NCBI GenBank assembly: GCA_015222725.1
Contig: JADFVW010000024.1
Coordinates: forward strand, 1 to 34,712
DNA length: 34,712 nucleotides
Direction of reading: 5' to 3'
Source of the DNA: Pseudomonadota bacterium
GTDB lineage: Bacteria; Pseudomonadota; Gammaproteobacteria; Pseudomonadales; Halieaceae
This document shows positions 1-6,962 of this stretch, in pieces. The notes below the pieces were generated by a model. The model searched no databases. It worked only from the letters and a program-made list of their open reading frames with translations, and was not told the DNA's origin. A program made the position numbers and the translations under genes. Within the stretch, counting starts at the first letter, position 1. Each line of letters starts with the position of its first letter.

Positions 1-43
1 GCTGAAAGTGGAGTAGTATAGAGGGGGTTGAGTTTGCTGAGAA

Positions 44-60
44 TGTGACATATTGTCACA
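44..60. promoter_or_regulatory. 17-bp palindrome, possible operator
   Basis: TGTGACA and TGTCACA flank a 3-base centre (TAT), giving perfect 7-bp arms just past the stop of the OmpW gene. The half-sites resemble CRP half-sites but have a 7-base rather than the usual 6-base spacer. It most likely serves a gene beyond the left edge of the window. A role is inferred only from symmetry. Confidence 0.3.
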
Positions 61-68
61 GGATTAGC

Positions 69-779
69 CTAAAAAATATAACCGAGAGTAAAGGAATACA
101 ACACAGGCGCATAACCCGTCTGGGAGAATAGATTCATATCTATCTCCTGCTCACCAATAATAACTTTGCCATTACCCCTGGCTTCGATATCCAGATAATA
201 GGCCTCTGCAGATACGAATAGCTTATCCGTTACCATAAAATCCAGCCCGACAGATAGCGTCAGACCGAAGGAATCATCGATCTCAAGCTCAATGCTTTCG
301 GCACCAAAGCTCGGAGCCAGATCCGGGTTAATATCTGTATCACCAGCCACCACATAATTAAAACCGAGACCCACAAAAGGCTGCCACCTTGATTGTGTAT
401 CCATGGGGAAATATTGGGCAGTAATAACCAGGGGGTACGCTTCAATGTCGCCTATTGGCACACCTTTGACCAGGCCTGTCGTGCCGACGATTTCAAAAAC
501 CGGAGGTTTAGACAATAACAATTCAAAGGCGAGATGATCTGTCGCAAAGTAGCTGACATTAACTATTGGCACACTTTGACTTTCTACGCCTATCTCTCCG
601 AGCTCAATGCCGCCCAGGTCGATTGAATCTGAATCTTCCCTGGGGTCAATAACCGCCACGCCAGCCCGAACCAGAAAGTCGCCCTTCTCGTAGGCGAACC
701 CACAGGGAGAGAAAAACACAATGGCCATCCACACTACCAGGCGTAATAGAAAAATATTCTCCGAGAACATGGAATGCAT
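69..779 (-). CDS. OmpW/AlkL-family outer membrane protein
   Basis: The protein is a small beta-barrel of about 236 residues with an N-terminal signal peptide (hydrophobic stretch ending in SPCGFA). The mature start YEKGDFLVRAGVAVIDP is typical of OmpW, and the last residues (SFTLGYIF) form the terminal aromatic strand. In alkane degraders the OmpW-type protein AlkL admits hydrophobic substrates through the outer membrane, and the position as third gene after alkB and rubredoxin argues for that role here. I chose the ATG at 779, preceded by GAGG about eight bases upstream. The reading frame stays open to a TTG at 815, but that would overlap the rubredoxin gene and push the signal peptide inward. 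General OmpW function is likely; alkane transport is inferred from context. Confidence 0.85.
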   Translation of the reverse strand: MHSMFSENIFLLRLVVWMAIVFFSPCGFAYEKGDFLVRAGVAVIDPREDSDSIDLGGIELGEIGVESQSVPIVNVSYFATDHLAFELLLSKPPVFEIVGTTGLVKGVPIGDIEAYPLVITAQYFPMDTQSRWQPFVGLGFNYVVAGDTDINPDLAPSFGAESIELEIDDSFGLTLSVGLDFMVTDKLFVSAEAYYLDIEARGNGKVIIGEQEIDMNLFSQTGYAPVLYSFTLGYIF

Positions 780-798
780 CCCCGCACCCTCATCCCTT

Positions 799-972
799 CT
801 ATTTTGAAGTTTCAAGGCTTACGAAATCCTCTTTATAGCGCACTGCGCAATCCGGACAGACGAATTCTTCCGGCAAGTCCGCAAACTTCATTCCCGGGGG
901 ATAACCCTCATGGGCGTCCCCCTTGGCTTCATTGTAGACGTAGCCACAGTCTGGGCACTGGAAACAACTCAT
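799..972 (-). CDS. rubredoxin (AlkG-like electron carrier)
   Basis: This 57-residue rubredoxin has the two iron-binding pairs, C6-PD-C9-GY and C39-PD-C42, and the usual internal GYPPG and FADLPEEF segments. It would pass electrons from rubredoxin reductase to the membrane alkane hydroxylase encoded immediately upstream. No reductase gene is in the window. The ATG at 972 is preceded by AGGAG at proper spacing. A TTG at 999 in the same frame would add nine residues and overlap alkB, and is less likely. The residue before the second pair is Phe-Val rather than the common Trp-Val, and the residue after the second pair is Ala instead of Gly. These are small departures from typical AlkG proteins. 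Confidence 0.93.
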   Translation of the reverse strand: MSCFQCPDCGYVYNEAKGDAHEGYPPGMKFADLPEEFVCPDCAVRYKEDFVSLETSK

Positions 973-995
973 ATCGGAACTCCTGTCCTGGGGAC

Positions 996-2222
996 TCAAG
1001 CTGCAACAGCCTCTGCTTGATGGAACAAAGTATCCGATACTTCAGTCTGCTTCGGGTAACGCGCGAGCAGTGCTTCCAGCTTGCCCGGCTGAACATTTAC
1101 ATTATCGAGGTCGCCGGCCACATGGGGAAGAGCCATCAGGCGCTTGTCCATTATCCGATACCACAGGGGTGGAATATAGGCAGCGACGAACATTCCAAAG
1201 TAGCCCGTTGGCAGGGATGGCAGGTCCGGAAAGTCTCGCAGACACTGGTAACGGCGAACCGGGTGGGCGTGATGGTCTGAATGCCGCTCCAGGTGAAACA
1301 ATAGTATATTGGAGAACACATGGTTGGCATTCCAGCTATGGTAAGGCTGGCAGCGCTCATAGCGACCACTGGCTTCTTTTTTGCGCAGCAGGCCGTAATG
1401 CTCGATGTAGTTGGCACTGGTCAGCTGCCACCAGGCCCAGAAATTATGAACGGCCAGGAACAGAACCATAATCCAGCCAAAGCTCGCAATCAGGGCCAGT
1501 TGCACAACAGCAGTAATAGCGTATGACTGAAGAATTTCGTTGTCAAAGCTCCACACATTTTTACCGGTGCGCTCCAGACGATCATTTTCAAGCTTCCAGC
1601 CGCGTTTAAATGCGCCGGGAATTTCTCGACGCACAAACTGGTAGATTGATTCGCCCATACGCGAGGTCGCTGGATCTTCCGGTGTGGCCACATCACGATG
1701 ATGGCCGCGATTGTGCTCAAGACAAAAATGACCGTAGGCAGGAACGGCCTGCACTATTTTCGCCAGGTTACGCTCCAGCCGGCTTTTCTTGTGGCCGAGC
1801 TCGTGGGCTGTAACCAGACCCAGCCCACTGTAGATGCCGCCGGTAATCGCCAAAGCCAATACAGAAAGCAGTGACACTGACTGCGTGCCTACAAAAATGG
1901 CAAGCGCAAATAGTACCGCATAGTGAATAGGAACAGTGAAATAGGTTAGCCAGCGATAATAGCGATCTTCCTCTAATTGCGGAACCAGTTCCTCGGGGGG
2001 ATTATTCTCATCCACACCAAATATGGCATCAAACAATGTCGATACACCATAAATGAATACCAGTGGCGCCAGGAAGGACCACTCACTGCCCGTTGCCATA
2101 TACAGCCCGATACCACTGACGGCAACTAATGGATAAACCATCGACGCCAGCCACAGGTAACGCTTTTTGTCACGGTATGTGATTTGGCCCTTGTCGGAGC
2201 TCTCAAATTTATAGACCTTCAT
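996..2222 (-). CDS. alkB: alkane 1-monooxygenase (AlkB)
   Basis: This integral-membrane non-heme di-iron hydroxylase of 408 residues converts n-alkanes to 1-alkanols using O2 and rubredoxin. All diagnostic histidine boxes are present: HELGHKK (from residue 140), EHNRGHHRDVATPEDPA (from 169), the NYIEHYGL signature (from 271) and LERHSDHHAHP (from 311). Several hydrophobic segments between residues about 22-66 and 93-140 fit the six-helix AlkB topology. GGAG lies shortly before the ATG. It is the first gene of a three-gene operon (alkB, 23-base gap, rubredoxin, OmpW) and is divergent from an AraC regulator. Length and motifs match a stand-alone AlkB, not the rubredoxin-fused form. Substrate chain length cannot be read from the sequence. 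Confidence 0.97.
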   Translation of the reverse strand: MKVYKFESSDKGQITYRDKKRYLWLASMVYPLVAVSGIGLYMATGSEWSFLAPLVFIYGVSTLFDAIFGVDENNPPEELVPQLEEDRYYRWLTYFTVPIHYAVLFALAIFVGTQSVSLLSVLALAITGGIYSGLGLVTAHELGHKKSRLERNLAKIVQAVPAYGHFCLEHNRGHHRDVATPEDPATSRMGESIYQFVRREIPGAFKRGWKLENDRLERTGKNVWSFDNEILQSYAITAVVQLALIASFGWIMVLFLAVHNFWAWWQLTSANYIEHYGLLRKKEASGRYERCQPYHSWNANHVFSNILLFHLERHSDHHAHPVRRYQCLRDFPDLPSLPTGYFGMFVAAYIPPLWYRIMDKRLMALPHVAGDLDNVNVQPGKLEALLARYPKQTEVSDTLFHQAEAVAA

Positions 2223-2281
2223 ATCATATCTCCAGATAATTGCGCTTTATCCACTTTGAGTAACGATAGTAACCAGTATTA

Positions 2282-2310
2282 CTTGTATTCTCGATTGTAT
2301 TTAATGACAA
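2282..2310 (-). promoter_or_regulatory. candidate sigma70 promoter for alkB
   Basis: On the minus strand TTGTCA (2310-2305), a 17-base spacer and TACAAG (2287-2282) form a plausible -35/-10 pair. It would leave a leader of about 60 bases before the alkB ATG. The region is shared with the divergent AraC gene, so regulator binding would probably overlap it. This is pattern matching only. Confidence 0.3.
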
Positions 2311-2347
2311 TGTGTAAGTCATATTACGCCATTATGGAGTATCCAGC

Positions 2348-3367
2348 TTGATTGACGACCTACCCACCCCGGCGACCTATACCCGGGTCTTGCTGCAATC
2401 AACCCCCGCCAAAGACCGGGCCAGATTACTTCATCTAACTGATTTGCATGAAGAATTCCTTTCATCTTCAAGCAGCATACGCGCGGACCAGCAGATACAG
2501 GTGTTTCGCAACGCACAGAAAATGGCGACCAGGCCAGACTGGGCTCTTTCTCTGGGAGATCAGCTTAATGTCAACAGCCATGGGTCACTGGGGTTTGCCG
2601 CGCTAAGCGCACCAACCTTGGGTAAGAGTCTGGAGACCCTGGCCGCTTTTGCACGAATACGTGCTCCTTACTTATCGTTCAAGTTCGAGCAATCACAGGA
2701 TCGCTTCTACTTTAATGTTGAACCCGAATTTGAGCTGGGAGACCTCGAAATCGCCCTGGATGAAATTGTCCTGCAAATAGTAGACTCGCTAATAACTGTC
2801 GTTCTGGGAACCAGGGGCCCGGGAATTAAAATTATGTTGAGTTACCCTGCGCCGGCATACGCTGATAATTATGCCCGCTTCTTTACTGCACCCTACGAAT
2901 TCAGCCAGGCTTTTAGTGGAGTAGAGCTCCCTTCTGGTCTATGCCAGGTACCCTGCCCACTGCACGATGAACAAAGCTATGTTGCTTCTCTGGCACGCTG
3001 CCGCCTGGCTCTCGCAGAAGTTATCGACCCCACAGATGCTGTTTCCCGGGTTAGAAACTTGCTCGCCGCACACTATGAATACCTTGAAACCGGGACAAAG
3101 AATGGTGAAGCTCCAACGCTGGAGAGTGTTGCCGGCACATTGTGTATGTCACCCAGAACTTTAATACGACAACTTGCCGCCCAAGACAGTGGTTACCGCG
3201 AAATGCTCGAGAAGGCACAGAAAGATACAGCCAGCAGGTTACTTGGACAGGCACGTTACTCTGTCTATGAAATTGCCATGCTGCTGGGTTATAGCGATGC
3301 GGCAAACTTCGGGCGTGCATTTCGGCGCTGGTTCGGTATGGCACCCAGCCAATATCGGCGGCAGTAA
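2348..3367 (+). CDS. AraC/XylS-family regulator, likely of the alkane operon
   Basis: The 339-residue protein has an N-terminal effector domain of the arabinose-binding-like type found in OruR/ArgR-class AraC proteins. The C-terminal double helix-turn-helix (about residues 240-339) contains LESVAGTLCMSPRTLIRQL and ends in the classical YSDAANFGRAFRRWFGMAPSQYR. The start is a TTG with GGAG eight bases upstream; no better ATG exists nearby. It is divergently transcribed from alkB across a 125-base gap. AraC/XylS-type activators such as AlkR of Acinetobacter control alkane hydroxylases, so alkane- or fatty-acid-responsive activation of alkB is a reasonable inference. The inducer is unknown. Confidence 0.9.
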   Translation: MIDDLPTPATYTRVLLQSTPAKDRARLLHLTDLHEEFLSSSSSIRADQQIQVFRNAQKMATRPDWALSLGDQLNVNSHGSLGFAALSAPTLGKSLETLAAFARIRAPYLSFKFEQSQDRFYFNVEPEFELGDLEIALDEIVLQIVDSLITVVLGTRGPGIKIMLSYPAPAYADNYARFFTAPYEFSQAFSGVELPSGLCQVPCPLHDEQSYVASLARCRLALAEVIDPTDAVSRVRNLLAAHYEYLETGTKNGEAPTLESVAGTLCMSPRTLIRQLAAQDSGYREMLEKAQKDTASRLLGQARYSVYEIAMLLGYSDAANFGRAFRRWFGMAPSQYRRQ

Positions 3368-3504
3368 ACGTTGCCCGAAAGGGGTGCAATCCAACCTGGT
3401 ACGCGGTTACGCCAAGCTAGCTGCTAAGCTTCACCCCCTCTAAACACAAGCCAAGCTGCATGCTGCCAGCGCGGGCGGAGGGAACTCATCGCAACTTTTT
3501 TGGA

Positions 3505-3969
3505 TTAATCACCCTCCAGGTTCAACGACAAGTTTTTGTGGGCAGCAGTAAGCATCGCCACAAACTCACGGCGCTCTTTATCGCTGAACCCGTCAGTTGC
3601 AAGGTCACCGATATCACTGACAACCTGCTCGAGCGGGTCAAATACCGGCGAAGATTTTGGTGTGAGAAACACACGCTTTGCACGTCTATCGGCTGGATCA
3701 TCCCTGCGCTCTAACCACTGATCCTTTTCCAGCCGGTCAATTAACTTGCCCAGGGGGGGCTTGGCCATTATAAGCTGCGCAGCGATCTCCGTTTGAGTCT
3801 GGCCATCGTTTTCATGAAGTAAATATATAACCTCCCACTGTGAGCGCGTGAATCCAAGCTCTTTTACTCGCCGGTTGAATATCCTGGCAGCCATCAAGGC
3901 CAGCTCATGGATGATCGATGCCAATCGAGCCTCGCGATCTTCTATGTCTTTCTCTTGCAGCTCAGCCAT
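3505..3969 (-). CDS. MarR-family transcriptional regulator
   Basis: This 154-residue winged-helix protein has flanking dimerization helices. The recognition region QTQTEIAAQLIMAKPPLGKLIDRLEKD and the wing DPADRRAKRVFLT (about residues 57-104) are the MarR signature. It probably represses transcription in response to a small, perhaps aromatic or lipophilic, ligand. A perfect 12-bp palindrome lies 22 bases before its ATG, suggesting autoregulation and shared control of the divergently oriented small secreted protein. No catabolic gene is adjacent in the same direction, so the target pathway is unknown. Confidence 0.9.
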   Translation of the reverse strand: MAELQEKDIEDREARLASIIHELALMAARIFNRRVKELGFTRSQWEVIYLLHENDGQTQTEIAAQLIMAKPPLGKLIDRLEKDQWLERRDDPADRRAKRVFLTPKSSPVFDPLEQVVSDIGDLATDGFSDKERREFVAMLTAAHKNLSLNLEGD

Positions 3970-3991
3970 TTATTACTAACCTATATTATTT

Positions 3992-4003
3992 TAACTATAG
4001 TTA
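3992..4003. promoter_or_regulatory. candidate MarR operator palindrome
   Basis: TAACTATAGTTA is a perfect 12-bp palindrome in the AT-rich gap between the divergent MarR gene and the small secreted-protein gene, close upstream of the MarR start. Size and position fit a MarR-dimer site that would cover the MarR promoter. Binding is inferred. Confidence 0.4.
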
Positions 4004-4070
4004 CTATATGCTTAGTACCTATTACACGGTGATGCCTGAAAGCGTCCCATTAATTGAGGAGATATTCCGC

Positions 4071-4355
4071 ATGAAAGCTTTCCAAATTTTTATTGCAGTC
4101 GCTCTTGTGAGCTTATCGACAGCCAGTATCGCTGAAGACGATGCTAAAATCGAGGCTGCAAAACAAGCCGCTGCTGATACTTGCATGAAAGAGGCACAAG
4201 AAAGGTACAGTTCTGCATCGGCTATAACTGACACCCGAAAGTACAATAAGAGTGGTATGCGGGGTTATTACATTGACATGAAAGTAGGGAAAAACAACAA
4301 GAAAGTAAGATGCATAGCCCAGAACAACGGCAAGGTTATGATTACTTCCAAGTAA
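4071..4355 (+). CDS. small secreted protein of unknown function
   Basis: The gene encodes a 94-residue protein with a clear signal peptide (MKAFQIFIAVALVSLSTASIA followed by EDD), so the mature form of about 73 residues is periplasmic or secreted. The mature part starts with an Ala/Lys-rich helix, contains two cysteines (DTCMKE and VRCIAQ) that could form one disulfide, and is rich in Lys and Tyr. GAGGAG precedes the ATG at good spacing; a longer reading frame upstream lacks such a site and would bury the signal peptide. I do not recognise the family. Its divergent position from MarR suggests it may be a target of that regulator. Confidence 0.75.
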   Translation: MKAFQIFIAVALVSLSTASIAEDDAKIEAAKQAAADTCMKEAQERYSSASAITDTRKYNKSGMRGYYIDMKVGKNNKKVRCIAQNNGKVMITSK

Positions 4356-4393
4356 CAGGTATCACTCATCAGGCAAGGTGTTGCTGCTACAGC

Positions 4394-6757
4394 CTATGGT
4401 TGTAGCCTCAGTTCGTATTGTGCATGTTCATTAATGGCCTCGTCACTAAACCACCAGTAACGCTTCTCGCCACTCAACCAACTGTCCAGGAAGTTCTTGT
4501 TCCAGGGATCGAACCAGCGCTCGCTGACACCCCCTGGGAAGTGGGCCTCCACTTTTTCGGTATCTGCCATGTCGATGATGATGCGCATGGAATCGATGAC
4601 TTTGGCCTCATAGGGCTTATCAAATATATACAGACCCCGCATCAGTGTTTCACCGGAGCCACCCATGGCATGCTCGCCACCACCAATCCACTTAGCGGCA
4701 TCTTTGCCGGGTATAAAGGGATGAAAGAACGTAACGGTGTGGGCATCACCCCAGCGCCAGCTCGAACTGTCTTCACCCCAGTTTGCATTCAGCTCTGTCA
4801 ATACCGCCCGCCCTGCTCTAATAATGATGTCGTCCCGATCTTCAATTTGCTCGGTACGTGTATCGTCAAACCAGGGGCTGCCGTCCTGTTCGTACCAACG
4901 CAGTACGCGCTCCTGCCAATAGTAGGTTTGATTCAGGTAGGCCATTAACAGGGACTCATCCATATCATCAGAAAAAGTCTCGATGGCGAAGTGGCGCAGC
5001 ACAGTCTGGAATATCAGCGGTGCGGTTTCGTCCTTGTCATCCAGTAAGTCCCAGGCGGCCAGCTCGCGCGCCAGTGGCTGAAGCTCCGGATCTGCTTCAA
5101 AGGCTGCAATAATAGCAGGCAACATTCGCTGTGCCAGCAGGTTCTTTATATCCAGGTTGAACGCCCAGTGATCGTCGACGCTTACCACCGGCTTCTCAAA
5201 CAATTCCATCAGACGCCGGTAACGCCAGGAGCCGGCAAAGTGTGTGGAGTATTCGTAGGGGTAGTCCGCTTTGGTGACCCGATGGTTCGCCGAGCCCACC
5301 CAGCCCTTGGCGGGGTTTAACTGCAGCGGCATTTCTTCAGGCGGAATACGGCCCTGCCAATTGTCCTGCTCCTTGGGCACCAGGGGCACCAGTCCGTTGC
5401 CCCGGCTGCGAATCGGCACAACTCCAGACCCCATACGGGCAACATTTCCCGCCGTATCCACAACGATGTAGTTCAGAGGCACCGTTGTTTTACCGATTGC
5501 CAGCAGCGCTTCATCCACGGACCGGGCCAGCAGCAACTCCCGGTTCCCGGAATCGGGGCCCACGTATTCCGGCACCGACCAGCGCATGGACAACAGCTTG
5601 CCCTCAACCAGGCTCATACCGTGATCTGAAATAATCGGCCCGCGTATTGTTTCTCTAATCTGCATGGTCTCTACGCGGAAACCGCCTTCGGCTTCTCTAT
5701 CGCGAATGAGCAGCTCTTCCGTGCGCGTCAAAAAAGGCAGGGACTGTCCACCCTGTATGTAATTCGAGCCATTGTCTGGATCCAGCGTTTCGATATACAG
5801 GTCCACCATGTCGGCGTAGCCATTGGTGGCGCCCCAGGCAATATGAGATGTTCTACCCACTCCCAGACCGGGGCCACCCGGTGAGGCCGTGCCAACTGCG
5901 CGCAGTTCCGGCGTGACAATACCCATGGGGTACCAGAAACCCGGCAGGTGGCGTGCATCAAGGTGAGGGTCATTAGACAGAATGGGGGCACCATTGGCCG
6001 ACTTGCCGCCATCACTGGCCCAGGCATTGCTTCCCATGGCATAGCGCGGCTGGTAGTCACTGACCAGGCTGTCATCAAATTGCAGGCCCAGTGAGGCGAG
6101 TTGCGATGGCTCTGCATCAAACTCTGTCGCGGGGTCGTCGGGATTAATGGTGAGAGGGCGCAACTCATACGCCCGCTCTGCGCCAAATTTGTCAATCAAC
6201 TGCAGCGTAAGCAATTCCTGGCGCCAGTTCACCGAACTGCTCCAGATTCTAAAATACTGGATGGCCAAAATATCTTCCAGCGTCCACTGCATCGGTGTGT
6301 GCCCCATCACAGAAAACATCAGGGGATATTCATCCTCCCGATCGGTGATAAAGGCGTTCACACCATTGAGATAGCGCTGCAGGTAATTTCTCTCTTCATC
6401 GCTGAGTCTGCCCAACTGCTCTTTGGCAAATCCGGTGAGGTCCAGCAGGCGAATAATGCGGTCGTTCTTTATACCGCGTTCTCCGATAAACTCCGCCAAC
6501 CGACCGTGCGCCAGATACTTGTACAGCTCCATCTGAAAAGTACGTTCCTGGACATGCAAAAAACCCTGAGCCGTCAGCGCGTCATCCAGGGAGTCGGCAT
6601 AGATGTAAGGAACCCCTGCATCATCCCGCAGCACCTTGACCGGCGCTTGCAGCGCGGAGAGAGTGAGTGTTCCCTCGCGTTGGTATGTATCCAGCCTGGG
6701 AAGGATTAGTACTGCGGCGATAATTAGCAACGTGAGAATCAGAAAGAACTTTTTCAT
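4394..6757 (-). CDS. penicillin acylase (Ntn hydrolase) family protein
   Basis: This 787-residue precursor belongs to the penicillin amidase/acyl-homoserine-lactone acylase family, in which self-cleavage frees an N-terminal serine that acts as nucleophile. The nucleophile is Ser243 in YAMGSNAWASDG. The N-terminal alpha-chain contains DDAGVPYIYA and the typical QGFLHVQERTFQMELYK segment, followed by LSNDPHLDARHLPGFWY in the beta-chain. Residues 4-19 form a hydrophobic signal or anchor, placing the enzyme in the periplasm. It would hydrolyse an N-acyl amide bond; candidates include acyl-homoserine lactones, lipoamino acids and beta-lactam side chains, and the substrate cannot be told from motifs. 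It lies downstream of, and in the same direction as, a TonB-dependent receptor, separated by a long inverted repeat. Confidence 0.92.
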   Translation of the reverse strand: MKKFFLILTLLIIAAVLILPRLDTYQREGTLTLSALQAPVKVLRDDAGVPYIYADSLDDALTAQGFLHVQERTFQMELYKYLAHGRLAEFIGERGIKNDRIIRLLDLTGFAKEQLGRLSDEERNYLQRYLNGVNAFITDREDEYPLMFSVMGHTPMQWTLEDILAIQYFRIWSSSVNWRQELLTLQLIDKFGAERAYELRPLTINPDDPATEFDAEPSQLASLGLQFDDSLVSDYQPRYAMGSNAWASDGGKSANGAPILSNDPHLDARHLPGFWYPMGIVTPELRAVGTASPGGPGLGVGRTSHIAWGATNGYADMVDLYIETLDPDNGSNYIQGGQSLPFLTRTEELLIRDREAEGGFRVETMQIRETIRGPIISDHGMSLVEGKLLSMRWSVPEYVGPDSGNRELLLARSVDEALLAIGKTTVPLNYIVVDTAGNVARMGSGVVPIRSRGNGLVPLVPKEQDNWQGRIPPEEMPLQLNPAKGWVGSANHRVTKADYPYEYSTHFAGSWRYRRLMELFEKPVVSVDDHWAFNLDIKNLLAQRMLPAIIAAFEADPELQPLARELAAWDLLDDKDETAPLIFQTVLRHFAIETFSDDMDESLLMAYLNQTYYWQERVLRWYEQDGSPWFDDTRTEQIEDRDDIIIRAGRAVLTELNANWGEDSSSWRWGDAHTVTFFHPFIPGKDAAKWIGGGEHAMGGSGETLMRGLYIFDKPYEAKVIDSMRIIIDMADTEKVEAHFPGGVSERWFDPWNKNFLDSWLSGEKRYWWFSDEAINEHAQYELRLQP

Positions 6758-6774
6758 AATAAATACCCTGCGAC

Positions 6775-6950
6775 AGTCCCAAATGGTGCTTGCTTAAGCT
6801 AAGTGTAGGGCTGGGCTGGTATTGCCTGGCAGGACCGTCTGCAGCCATGGATGGCTGCAGCGAGCCTCCATGGATGGATTCACGGCGTGTCCAGCCAGGC
6901 AATACCAGTTCGGCCCAAAACGACAGCTTAAGCAAGCACCATTTGGGACT
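6775..6950. repeat. long compound inverted-repeat element (MITE- or terminator-like)
   Basis: Perfect 26-bp arms (6775-6800 and 6925-6950, beginning AGTCCCAAATGGTGC) enclose a second perfect 15-bp pair, CTGGTATTGCCTGGC at 6816-6830 and its complement at 6894-6908. At the centre is a third stem, CTGCAGCCAT/ATGGCTGCAG, at 6839-6860 with a GG loop. CATGGATGG is repeated within the loop (6846-6854 and 6870-6878). The element fills the gap between the TonB receptor and the acylase and codes for nothing obvious. It could be a non-autonomous mobile or REP-type element, or a large RNA fold that separates expression of the two genes. No target-site duplication is obvious. Confidence 0.75.
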
Positions 6951-6962
6951 TCCCCCGGAACT

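Noticed and set aside
6101-6709. 202-codon plus-strand frame opposite the acylase
   Set aside because: It is antisense to the conserved Ntn-hydrolase sequence, has no domain pattern and is explained by codon use of the real gene.
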